Positions 50,901-63,900 of a stretch of 64,000 bases of DNA are shown in pieces. The DNA lies in NCBI GenBank assembly GCA_963580455.1, contig OY756958.1:8382501-8446500 (forward strand), given 5' to 3'. The notes under the pieces are model-generated. The model was not told where the DNA came from, searched no databases, and was given only the letters and a program-made list of their open reading frames with translations. Source of the stretch: Euonymus europaeus (lineage: Eukaryota; Streptophyta; Magnoliopsida; Celastrales; Celastraceae). Positions within the stretch are counted from its first letter, which is position 1. Every line of letters starts with the position of its first letter. A program made the position numbers and the translations under genes.

Positions 50901-53900
50901 TTATACTCGTAAAATTTGACATAGAAGAACAATAAAAAGTGTACACCGAGCAACATTGATAGTCCGAAGTTGCACAACTCACTCTATGGAGGAGCTTTTA
51001 ACGTTGAAAGTTGGGGTTTTGGAATCGAAATAATCTAGGAAGCTTATACTCGTAAAATTTGACATAGAAGAACAATAAAAAGTGTACAATGAGCAACTTT
51101 GATAGTCCGAAGTTGCACAACTCTCTCTATGGAGGAGCTTTAAAAAGTTTTTGTCCATTTGTCATAGATAGTTGGGGTTTTGGCATCGAAATAATCTAAG
51201 ATGCTTATAGTCATAAAATTTGACATAGAAGAACAATAAAAAGTGTACACCGAGCAACTTTTATGGTCCAAAGTTGCTCAACTCTCTCTATGGAGTAGAT
51301 TTAAACGGTTTTGTCCATTTGTCATAGAAAGTTGGGGTTTTGGAATCGAAATAATCTAGGAAGCTTATACTCGTAAAATTTGACATAGAATAACAATAAA
51401 ATGTGTACACCGAGCAACTTTTATGGTCCGAAGTTGCTCAACTCTCTCTATGGAGTAGCTTTTAACGGTTATGTCGATTTGTCACTGATAGTTGGTGTTT
51501 TGGCATCGAAATAATCTAGGAAGCTTATACTCGTAAAATTTGACATAGAAGAACAACAAAAAGTGTACACCGAGCAACTTTGATAGTCCGAAGTTTCTCA
51601 ACTCACTCTATGGAGGAGCTTTAAACGATTTTGTCCTTTTGTCATAGAAAGTTGGGTTTTTGGCATCGAAATAATCTATGAAGCTTATACTCGTAAAATT
51701 TGACATAGAATAAGAATAAAAAGTGTACACCGAGCAACTTTGATTGTCCGAAGTAGCACAACTCACTCTATGGAGGAGCTTTTAACGTTTTTGTCCATTT
51801 GTCTTGTAAAGTTGGTGTTTTCACATCGAAATAATCTACGAAGCTTATACTCGTAAAATTTGAGATAGAAAACAATAAAAAGTGTACACCGAGCAACTTT
51901 GATAGTCCGAAGTTGCACAACTCTCTCTATGGAGGAGCTTTTAACGTTTTTGTCCATTTGTCATAGAAAGTTGGGGTTTTGGCATCGAAATAATGTAGGA
52001 TGCTTATAATCGTAAAATTTGACATAGAAGAACAATAAAAAGTGTACACCAAGCAACTTTTATGGTCCGAAGTTGCTCAACTCTCTCTATGGAGTAGCTT
52101 TAAACGTTTTTGTCGATTTGTCATAGAAAGTTGGGGTTTTGGCATCGAAATAATCTAGGATGCTTATAGTCATAAAATTTGATAGAGAAGAACAATAAAA
52201 AGTGTACACCGAGCAACTTTGATAGTCAGAAGTTGCAAAACTCTCTCTATGGAGGAGCTTTCAATGTTTTTGTCCATTTGTCATAGAAAGTTCGGGTTTT
52301 GGCATCAAAATAATCCACAAAGCATATACTCGTAAAATTGGACATAGAAGAACAATAAAAAGTGTACGCCGAGCAACTTTGATGATTAGAAGTTGCTCAA
52401 CTCTCTCTATTGAGGAGCTTTTAACGTTTTTGTCCATTTGTCTTGTAAATTTTGTGTTTTCAAATCGAAATAATCTAGGAAGCTTATACTCGTAAAATTT
52501 GACATAGAAGAACAACAAAAAGTGTACACCGAGCAACTTTGATAGTCCGAAATTGCTCAACTCACTCTATGGAGGATCTTTAAACGGTTTTGTCCATTTG
52601 TCCTAGAAGGTTGGTGCTTTGGCATCGAAATAATCTAGGAAGCTTATACACGTAAAATTTGACATAGAAGAACAGTAAAAAGTGTACACCAAGCAACTTT
52701 GATAGTCCGAAGTTGCACAACTCTCTCTATGGATGTGCTTTTAATGTTTTTGTCCATTTGTCATAGAAAGTTGGGGTTTTGGCATCGAAATAATCTAGGA
52801 AGCTTATACACGTAAAATTTGATATAGAAGAACAATAAAAAGTGTACACCGAGCAACTTTGACAGTCCGAAGTTGCACAACTCTCTCTATGGAGGAGCTT
52901 TTAATGTTTTCGTCCATTTGTCATAGAAAGTTGTGGTTTTGGCATCGAAATTATCTAGGATGCTTATAGTCGTAAAATTTGACATAGAAGAACAATAAAA
53001 AGTGTACACCGAGCAACTTTTATGGTCCGAAGTTGCTCAACTTTCTCTATGGAGTAGCTTTAAACGGTTTTGTTTATTTGTCATAGAAAGTTGTGGTTTT
53101 GGAATTGAAATAATCTAGGAAGCTTATACTTGCAAAATTTGACATAGAAGAACAATAAAAAGTGTACACCGAGCAACTTTGATAGTCCGAAGTTGCTCAA
53201 CTCACTTTATGGAGGAGCTTTAAACGGTTTTGTCCATTTGTCATAGAAAGTTGGGGTTTTGGCATCGAAATAATCTAGGAAGCTTATACTCGTAAAATTT
53301 GACATAGAATAACAATAAAAAGTGTACACCGAGCAATTTTGATAGTCCGAAGTTGCACAACTCTCTCTATGGAGGAGCTTCTAACGTTTTTGTCCATTTG
53401 TCTTGTAAAGTTGTTGTTTTCACATCGAAATAATCTAGGAGGCTTATACTCGTAAAATTTGACATAGAAGAACAATAAAAAGTGTACACCGAGCAACCTT
53501 GATAGTCCGAAGTTGCTCAACTCACTCTATGGAGGAGCTTTAAACGATTTTGTCCATTTGTCATAGAAAGTTAGGGTTTTGGCATCGAAATAATCTAGGA
53601 AGCTTATACTCGTAAAATTTGACGTAGAAGAAAAGCAAAAAGTGTACAATGAGAAACTTTGATGGTCCGGAATTGCTCAACTCTTACTATGAAGTAGCTT
53701 TTAACGGTTTTGCTCATTTCTTATTGATAGTTGGGGTTTTGGTATCAAAATAATCTAGCAAGCATATACTCGTAAAATTTGACATAGAACAACAACAAAA
53801 AGTGTACATCGAGCGACTTTGATAGTCCGAAGTTGCTCAACTCACTCTATGGATGAGCTTTAAACGGTATTGTCCTTTTGTCATAGAAAGTTGGGTTTTT

Positions 53901-56900
53901 GGCATCGAAATAATCTACGAAGCTTATACTCGTAAAATTTGACATAGAAGAACAATAAAAAGTGTACACCGAGCAACTTTTATAGTCCGAAGTTGCACAA
54001 CTCACTCTATGGAGGAGCTTTTAGTGTTTTTGTCCATTTGTCATAGAAAGTTGGGTTTTGGCATCGAAATAATCTAGGAAGCTTATACTCGTAAAATTTG
54101 ACATAGAAGAACAATAAAAAGTGTACACCGAGCAACATTGATAGTCCGAAGTTGCACAACTCACTCTATGGAGGAGCTTTTAACGTTGAAAGTTGGGGTT
54201 TTGGAATCGAAATAATCTAGGAAGCTTATACTCGTAAAATTTGACATAGAAGAACAATAAAAAGTGTACAATGAGCAACTTTGATAGTCCGAAGTTGCAC
54301 AACTCTCTCTATGGAGGAGCTTTAAAACGTTTTTGTCCATTTGTCATAGATAGTTGGGGTTTTGGCATCGAAATAATCTAAGATGCTTATAGTCATAAAA
54401 TTGGACATAGAAGAACAATAAAAAGTGTACACCGAGCAACTTTTATGGTCCAAAGTTGCTCAACTCTCTTTATGGAGTAGATTTAAACGGTTTTGTTCAT
54501 TTGTCATAGAAAGTTGGGGTTTTGGAATCGAAATAATCTAGGAAGCTTATACTCGTAAAATTTGACATAGAATAACAATAAAAAGTGTACACCGAGCAAC
54601 TTTTATGTTCCGAAGTTTCTCAACTCTCTCTATGGAGTAGCTTTTAACGGTTTTGTCGATTTGTCATTGATAGTTGGTGTTTTGGCATCAAAATAATCTA
54701 GGAAGCTTATACTCGTAAAATTTGACATAGAAGAACAACAAAAAGTGTACACCGAGCAACTTTGATAGTCCGAAGTTGCTCAACTCACTCTATGGAGGAG
54801 CTTTAAACGATTTTGTCCTTTTGTCATAGAAAGTTGGGTTTTTGGCATCGAAATAATCTATGAAGCTTATACTCGTAAAATTTGACATAGAATAAGAATA
54901 AAAAGTGTACACCGAGCAACTTTGATTGTCCGAAGTAGCACAACTCACTCTATGGAGGAGCTTTTAACGGTTTTGTCCATTTGTCATAGAAAGTTGGGGT
55001 TTTGGAATCGAAATAATCTAGGATGCTTATAGTCGTAAAATTTGACATAGAAGAACGATGAAAAGTGTACACCGAGCAACTTTTATGGTCCGAAGTTGCT
55101 CAACTCTCTCTATGGAGGAGCTTTTAACGTTTTTGTCCATTTGTCTTGTAAAGTTGGTGTTTTCACATCGAAATAATCTACGAAGCTTATACTCGTAAAA
55201 TTTGAGATAGAAAACAATAAAAAGTGTACACCGAGCAACTTTGATAGTCCGAAGTTGCACAACTCTCTCTATGGAGGAGCTTTTAACGTTTTTGTCCATT
55301 TGTCATAGAAAGTTGGGGTTTTGGCATCGAAATAATGTAGGATGCTTATAGTCGTAAAATTTGACATAGAAGAACAATAAAAAGTGTACACCAAGCAACT
55401 TTTATGGTCCGAAGTTGCTCAACTCTCTCTATGGAGTAGCTTTAAACGTTTTTGTCGATTTGTCATAGAAAGTTGGGGTTTTGGCATCGAAATAATCTAG
55501 GATGCTTATAGTCATAAAATTTGACATAGAAGAACAATAAAAAGTGTACACCGAGCAACTTTGATAGTCAGAAGTTGCAAAACTCTCTCTATGGAGGAGC
55601 TTTCAATGTTTTTGACCATTTGTCATAGAAAGTTCGGGTTTAGGCATCAAAATAATCCACAAAGCATATACTCGTAAAATTGGACATAGAAGAACAATAA
55701 AAAGTGTACGCCGAGCAACTTTGATGATTAGAAGTTGCTCAACTCTCTCTATTGAGGAGCTTTTAACGTTTTTGTCCATTTGTCTTGTAAATTTTGTGTT
55801 TTCAAATCGAAATAATCTAGGAAGCTTATACTCGTAAAATTTGACATAGAAGAACAACAAAAAGTGTACACCGAGCAACTTTGATAGTCCGAAATTGCTC
55901 AACTCACTCTATGGAGGATCTTTAAACGGTTTTGTCCATTTGTCCTAGAAGGTTGGTGCTTTGGCATCGAAATAATCTAGGAAGCTTATACACGTAAAAT
56001 TTGACATAGAAGAACAGTAAAAAGTGTACACCGAGCAACTTTGATAGTCCGAAGTTGCACAACTCTCTCTATGGATGAGCTTTTAATGTTTTTGTCCATT
56101 TGTCATAGAAAGTTGGGGTTTTGGCATCGAAATAATCTAGGAAGCTTATACACGTAAAATTTGATATAGAAGAACAATAAAAAGTGTACACCGAGCAACT
56201 TTGACAGTCCGAAGTTGCACAACTCTCTCTATGGAGGAGCTTTTAATGTTTTTGACCATTTGTCATAGAAAGTTCGGGTTTTGGCATCAAAATAATCCAC
56301 AAAGCATATACTCGTAAAATTGGACATAGAAGAACAATAAAAAGTGTACGCCGAGCAACTTTGATGATTAGAAGTTGCTCAACTCTCTCTATTGAGGAGC
56401 TTTTAACGTTTTTGTCTATTTGTCTTGTAAATTTTGTGTTTTCAAATCGAAATAATCTAGGAAGCTTATACTCGTAAAATTTGACATAGAAGAACAACAA
56501 AAAGTGTACACCGAGCAACTTTGATAGTCCGAAATTGCTCAACTCACTCTATGGAGGATCTTTAAACGGTTTTGTCCATTTGTCCTAGAAGGTTGGTGCT
56601 TTGGCATCGAAATAATCTAGGAAGCTTATACACGTAAAATTTGACATAGAAGAACAGTAAAAAGTGTACACCGAGCAACTTTGATAGTCCGAAGTTGCAC
56701 AACTCTCTCTATGGATGAGCTTTTAATGTTTTTGTCCATTTGTCATAGAAAGTTGGGGTTTTGGCATCGAAATAATCTACGAAGCTTATACACGTAAAAT
56801 TTGATATAGAAGAACAATAAAAAGTGTACACCGAGCAACTTTGACAGTCCGAAGTTGCACAACTCTCTCTATGGAGGAGCTTTTAATGTTTTTGTCCATT

Positions 56901-57900
56901 TGTCATAGAAAGTTGGGGTTTTGGCATCGAAATTATCTAGGATGCTTATAGTCGTAAAATTTGACATAGAAGAACAATAATAAGTGTACACCGAGCAACT
57001 TTTATGGTCCGAAGTTGCTCAACTTTCTCTATGGAGTAGCTTTAAACGGTGTTGTTTATTTGTCATAGAAAGTTCTGGTTTTGGAATTGAAATAATCTAG
57101 GAAGCTTATACTTGCAAAATTTGACATAGAAGAACAATAAAAAGTGTACACCGAGCAACTTTGATAGTGCGAAGTTGCTCAACTCACTTTATGGAGGAGC
57201 TTTAAACGGTTTTGTCCATTTGTCATAGAAAGTTGGGGTTTTGGCATCGAAATAATCTAGGAAGCTTATACTCGTAAAATTTGACATAGAATAACAATAA
57301 AAAGTGTACACCGAGCAATTTTGATAGTCCGAAGTTGCACAACTCTCTCTATGGAGGAGCTTCTAACGTTTTTGTCCATTTGTCTTGTAAAGTTGTTGTT
57401 TTCACATCGAAACAATCTAGGAGGCTTATACTCGTAAAATTTGACATAGAAGAACAATAAAAAGTGTACACCGAGCAACCTTGATAGTCCGAAGTTGCTC
57501 AACTCACTCTATGGAGGAGTTTTAAACGGTTTTGTCCATTTGTCATAGAAAGTTAGGGTTTTGGCATCGAAATAATCTAGGAAGCTTATACTCGTAAAAT
57601 TTGACGTAGAAGAAAAGTAAAAAGTGTACAATGAGCAACTTTGATGGTCCGGAATTGCTCAACTCTTACTATGAAGTAGCTTTTAACGGTTTTGCTCATT
57701 TCTTATTGATAGTTGGGGTTTTGGTATCAAAATAATCTAGCAAGCATATACTCGTAAAATTTGACATAGAACAACAACAAAAAGTGTACATCGAGCGACT
57801 TTGATAGTCCGAAGTTGCTCAACTCACTCTATGGATGAGCTTTAAACGGTTTTGTCCTTTTGTCATAGAAAGTTGGGTTTTTTGCATCGAAATAATCTAC
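44970..57900. repeat. Array zone with 1758-, 3023-, 3342- and 640-bp offsets
   Basis: Monomer strings recur at 1758 (46348/48106, 46585/48343, 47480/49238), 319 (48343/48662), 3023 (49238/52261, 50261/53284), 3342 (52261/55603) and 640 (55603/56243). Deleted monomers at 45901, 51001 and 54183 mark units. The same monomer types as in 25-45 kb appear in the same relative order, with blocks of 2, 4, 10 or 11 monomers gained or lost. Confidence 0.75.
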
Positions 57901-60900
57901 GAAGCTTATACTCGTAAAATTTGATATAGAATAACAATAAAAAGTGTACACCGAGCAACTTTTATGTTCTGAAGTTGCTCAACTCTCTCTATTGAGTAGC
58001 TTTAAAAGTTTTTGTCCATTTGTCATAGAAAGTTGGGGTTTTGGCATCGAAATAATCTAGGAAGCTTATACTCGTAAAATTTGACATAGAATAACAATAA
58101 AAAGTGTACACGGAGCAATTTTGATAGTCCGAAGTTGCAAAACTCTCTCTATGGAGGAGCTTTTTATGTTTTTGTCCATTTGTCATAGAAAGTTCGGGTT
58201 TTGGCATCAAAATAATCCACAAAGCATATACTCGTAAAATTTGACATAGAAGAACAATAAAAAAGTGTACACCGAGCGACTTTGATGATTAGAAGTTGCT
58301 CAACTCTCTCGATGGAGGAGCTTTTACCATTTTTGTCCATTTGTCTTGTAAAGTTGGTGTTTTCACATCGAAATAATCTTCGAAGCTTATACTCGTAAAA
58401 TTTGACATAGAAGAACAATAAAAAGTGTACACCGAGCAAATTTGATAGTCCGAAGTTGCACAACTCACTCTATGGAGGAGCTTTTAACGTCGAAAGTTGG
58501 GGTTTTCACATCGAAATAATCCACGAAGCTTATACTCGTAAAATTTGACATAGAAGAACAATAAAAAGTGTACACCGAGCAAATTTGATAGTCCGAAGTT
58601 GCACAACTCACTCTATGGAGGAGCTTTTAACGTCGAAAGTTGGGGTTTTCACATCGAAATAATCCAGGAAGCTTATACTCGTAAAATTTGACATAGAAGA
58701 ACAATAAAAAGTGTATACCGAGCAACTTTGATAGTCCGAAGTTGCACAACCCACTCTATGGAGGAGCTTTTAACGTTGAAAGTTGGGGTTTTGGAATCGA
58801 AATAATCTAGGAAGCTTATACTCGTAAAATTTGACATAGAAGAACAATAAAAAGTGTGCACCGACCAACTTTGATAGTCCGAAGTTGCACAACTCTCTCT
58901 ATGGAGGAGCTTTTAACGTTTTTGTCCATTTGTCATAGAAAGTTGGGGTTTTGGCATCGAAATAATCTAGGATGCTTATAGTCATAAAATTTGACATAGA
59001 AGAACAATAAAAAGTAAACACCGAGCAACTTTTATGGTCCAAAGTTGCTCAACTCTCTCTATGGAGTAGCTTTAAACGGTTTTGTCCATTTGTCATAGAA
59101 AGTTGGGGTTTTGGAATCGAAATAATCTAGGAAGCTTATACTCGTAATTTGTCATAGAAGAACAATAAAAAGTGTACACCGAGCAACTTTGATCGTCCGA
59201 AGTTGCACAACTCACTCTATGGAGGAGCTTTTAATGTTTTTGTCCATTTGTCATAGAAAGTTGGGTTTTGGCATCGAAATAATATAGGAAGCTTATACTC
59301 GTAAAATTTGACATAGAAGAACAATAAAAAGTTTACACCGAGCAACTTTGATAGACCGAAGTTGCACAACTCTCTCTATGAAGGAGCTTTTAAACGTTTT
59401 TGTCCATTTGTCATAGAAAGTTGGGGTTTTGGCATCGAAATAATCTAAGATGCTTATAGTCATAAAATTTGACATAGAAGAACAATAAAAAGTGTACACC
59501 GAGCAACTTTTATGGTCCAAAGTTGCTCAACTCTCTCTATGGAGTAGCTTTAAACGGTTTTGTCCATTTGTCATAGAAAGTTGAGTTTTGGAATCGAAAT
59601 AATCTAGGAAGCTTATACTCGTAAAATTTGACATAGAATAACAATAGAAAGTGTACACTGAGCAACTTTTATGGTCCGAAGTTGCTCAACTCTCTCTATA
59701 GAGTAGCTTTTAACGGTTTTGTCGATTTGTCATTGATAGTTGGTGTTTTGGCATCGATATAATCTAGGAAGCTTATACTCGTAAAATTTGACATAGAAGA
59801 ACAACAAAAATTGTACACCGAGCAACTTTGATAGTCAGAAGTTGCTCAACTCACTCAATGGAGGAGCTTTAAACGGTTTTGTCCTTTTGTCATAGAAAGT
59901 TGTGTTTTTGGCATCGAAATAATCCACAAAGCATATACTCGTAAAATTGGACATAGAAGAACAATAAAAAGTGTACGCCAAGCGACTTTGATGATTAGAA
60001 GTTGCTCAACTCTTTCTATGGAGGAGCTTTTAACGTTTTTGTCCATTTGTCTTGTAAATTTGGTGTTTTCAAATCGAAATAATCTAGGAAGCTTATACTC
60101 GTAAACTTTGACATAGAAGAACAACAAAAAGTGTACACCGAGCAACTTTGATAGTCCGAAATTGCTCAACTCACTCTATGGAGGATCTTTAAACGGTTTT
60201 GTTCATTTGTCCTAGAAAGTTGGGGCTTTGGCATCGAAATAATCTAGGAAGCTTATACACGTAAAATTTGACATAGAATAACAATAAAAAGTGTACACCG
60301 AGCAACTTTCATAGTCCGAAGTTGCACAACTCTCTCTATGGAGGAGCTTTTAATGTTTTTGTCCATTTGTCATAGAAAGTTCTGGTTTTGGCATCAAAAT
60401 AATCCACAAAGCATATACTCGTAAAATTTGACATAGAAGAACAATAAAAAGTGTACGCCGAGCGACTTTGATGATTAGAAGTTGCTCAACTCTCTCTTTG
60501 GAGGAGCTTTTAACGTTTTTGTCCATTTGTCTTGTAAATTTGGTGTTTTCAAATCGAAATAATCTAGGAAGCTTATACTCGTAAAATTTGACATAGAAGA
60601 ACAACAAAAAGTGTACACCGAGAAACTTTGATAGTCCGAACTTGCTCAACTCACTCTATGGAGGATCTTTAAACGGTTTTGTCCATTTGTCCAAGAAAGT
60701 TGGGGCTTTGGCATCGAAATAATCTAGGAAGCTTATTCACATAAAATTTGATATAGAAGAACAATAAAAAGTGTACACCGAGCAACTTTGATAGTCCGAA
60801 GTTGCACAACTCCCTCTATGGAGTAGCTTTAAACGGTTTTGTCCATTTGTCATAGAAAGTTGGGCTTTTGGCATCGAAATTATCTAGGATGCTTATAGTC

Positions 60901-63900
60901 GTAAAATTTGACATAGAAGGACAATAAAAAGTGTACACCGAGCAACTTTTTTGGTCCGAAGTTGCTCAACTCTCTCTATGGAGTAGCTTTAAACGGTTTT
61001 GTTTATTTGTCATAGAAAGCTGGGGTTTTGGCATCGAAATAATCTAGGAAGCTTATACTCGTAAAATTTGACATAGAATAACAATAAAAAGTGTACACCG
61101 AGCAACCTTGATAGTCCGAAGTTGCTCAACTCACTCTACGGAGGAGCTTTAAACGGTTATGTCCATTTGTCATTGAAAATTAGGGTTTTGGAATCGAAAT
61201 AATCTAGGAAGCTTATACTCGTAAAATTTGACATAGAATAACAATAAAAAGTGTACACTGAGCAACTTTTATGGTCCGAAGTTGCTCAACTCTCTCTATG
61301 GAGTAGCTTTTAACGGTTTTGTCGATTTGTCATTGATAGTTGGTGTTTTGGCATCGAAATAATCTAGGAAGCTTATACTCGTAAAATTTGACATAGAAGA
61401 ACAACAAAAATTGTACACCGAGCAACTTTGATAGTCCGAAGTTGCTCAACTCACTCAATGGAGGAGCTTTAAACGGTTTTGTCCTTTTGTCATAGAAATT
61501 TGTGTTTTTGGCATCGAAATAATCCACAAAGCATATACTCGTAAAATTGGACATAGAAGAACAATAAAAAGTGTACGCCGAGCGACTTTGACGATTAGAA
61601 GTTGCTCAACTCTTTCTATGGAGGAGCTTTTAACGTTTTTGTCCATTTGTCTTGTAAATTTGGTGTTTTCAAATCGAAATAATCTAGGAAGCTTATACTC
61701 GTAAACTTTGACATAGAAGAACAACAAAAAGTGTACACCGAGCAACTTTGATAGTCCGAAATTGCTCAACTCACTCTATGGAGGATCTTTAAACGGGTTT
61801 GTTCATTTGTCCTAGAAAGTTGGGGCTTTGGCATCGAAATAATCTAGGAAGCTTATACACATAAAATTTGACATAGATGAACAATAAAAAGTCTACACCG
61901 AGAAACTTTGATAGTCCGAAGTTGCACAACTCTCTCTATGGAGGAGCTTTTAATGTTTTTGTCCATTTGTCATAGAAAGTTCTGGTTTTGGCATCAAAAT
62001 AATCCACAAAGCATATACTCGTAAAATTTGACATAGAAGAACAATAAATAGTGTACGCCGAGCGACTTTGATGATTAGAAGATGCTCAACTCTCTCTATG
62101 GAGGAGCTTTTAACGTTTTTGTCCATTTGTCTTGTAAATTTGGTGTTTTCAAATCGAAATAATCTAGGAAGCTTATACTCGTAAAATTTGACATAGAAGA
62201 ACAACAAAAAGTGTACACCGAGCAACTTTGATAGTCCGAACTTGCTCAACTCACTCTATGGAGGATCTTTAAACGGTTTTGTCCATTTGTCCTAGAAAGT
62301 TGGGGCTTTGGCATCGAAATAATCTAGGAAGCTTATTCACGTAAAATTTGACATAGAAGAACAATAAAAGGTGTACACCGAGCAACTTTGATAGTCCGAA
62401 GTTGCACAACTCCCTCTATGGATGAGCTTTTAATGTTTTTGTCCATTTGTCATAGAAAGTTGGGGTTTTGGCATCGAAATAATCTAGGAAGTTTATACAC
62501 GTAAAATTTGATATAGAAGAACAATAAAAAGTGTACACCGAGCAACTTTGATAGTCCGAAGTTGCACAACTCTCTCTATGGAGGAGCTTTTAATGTTTTT
62601 GTCCATTTGTCATAGAAAGTTGGGCTTTTGGCATCGAAATTATCTAGGATGCTTATAGTCGTAAAATTTGACATAGAAGGACAATAAAAAGTGTACACCG
62701 AGCAACTTTTTTGGTCCGAAGTTGCTCAACTCTCTCTATGGAGTAGCTTTAAACGGTTTTGTTTATTTGTCATAGAAAGCTGGGGTTTTGGCATCGAAAT
62801 AATCTAGGAAGCTTATACTCGTAAAATTTGACATAGAATAACAATAAAAAGTGTACACCGAGCAACCTTGATAGTCCGAAGTTGCTCAACTCACTCTATG
62901 GAGGAGCTTTAAACGGTTATGTCCATTTGTCATTGAAAATTAGGGTTTTGGCATCGAAATAATCTAGGAAGCTTATACTCGTAAAATTAGTCACAGAAGA
63001 AAAGTAAAAAGTGTACAATGAGCAACTTTGATGGTCCGGAATTGCTCAACTCTTACTATGAAGTAGCTTTTAACGGTTTTGCTCATTTCTTATTGATAGT
63101 TGGGGTTTTGGCATCAAAATAATCCAGCAAGCATATACTCGTAAAATTTGACATAGAAGAACAACAAAAAGTGTACACCGAGCGACTTTGATAGTCCGAA
63201 GTTGCTCAACTCACTCTATGGATGAGCTTTAAACGGTTTTGTCCTTTTGTCATAGAAAGTTGGGTTTTTGGCATCGAAATAATCTAGGAAGCTTATACTC
63301 GTAAAATTTGAAATAGAATAATAATAAAAAAGTGTACACGGGGCAATTTTGATAGTCCGAAGTTGCAAAACTCTCTCTATAGAGGAGCTTTTAATGTTTT
63401 TGTCCATTTGTCTTAGAAAGTTGGGGTTTTGGCATCGAAATAATCTAAGATGCTTATAGTCATAAAATTTGACATAGAAGAACAATAAAAAGTGTACACC
63501 GAGCAACTTTTATGGTCCAAAGTTGCTCAACTCTCTCTATGGAGTAGCTTTAAACGGTTTTGTCCATTTGTCATAGAAAGTTGGGTTTTGGAATCGAAAT
63601 AATCTAGGAAGCTTATACTCGTAAAATTTGACATAGAATAACAATAAAAAGTGTACACTGAGCAACTTTTATGGTCCGAAGTTGCTCAACTCTCTCTATG
63701 GAGTAGCTTTTAACGGTTTTGTCGATTTGTCATTGATAGTTGGTGTTTTGGCATCGAAATAATCTGGGAAGCTTATACTCGTAAAATTTGACATAGAAGA
63801 ACAACAAAAATTGTACACCGAGCAACTTTGATAGTCCGAAGTTGCTCAACTCACTCAATGGAGGAGCTTTAAACGGTTTTGTCCTTTTGTCATAGAAATT

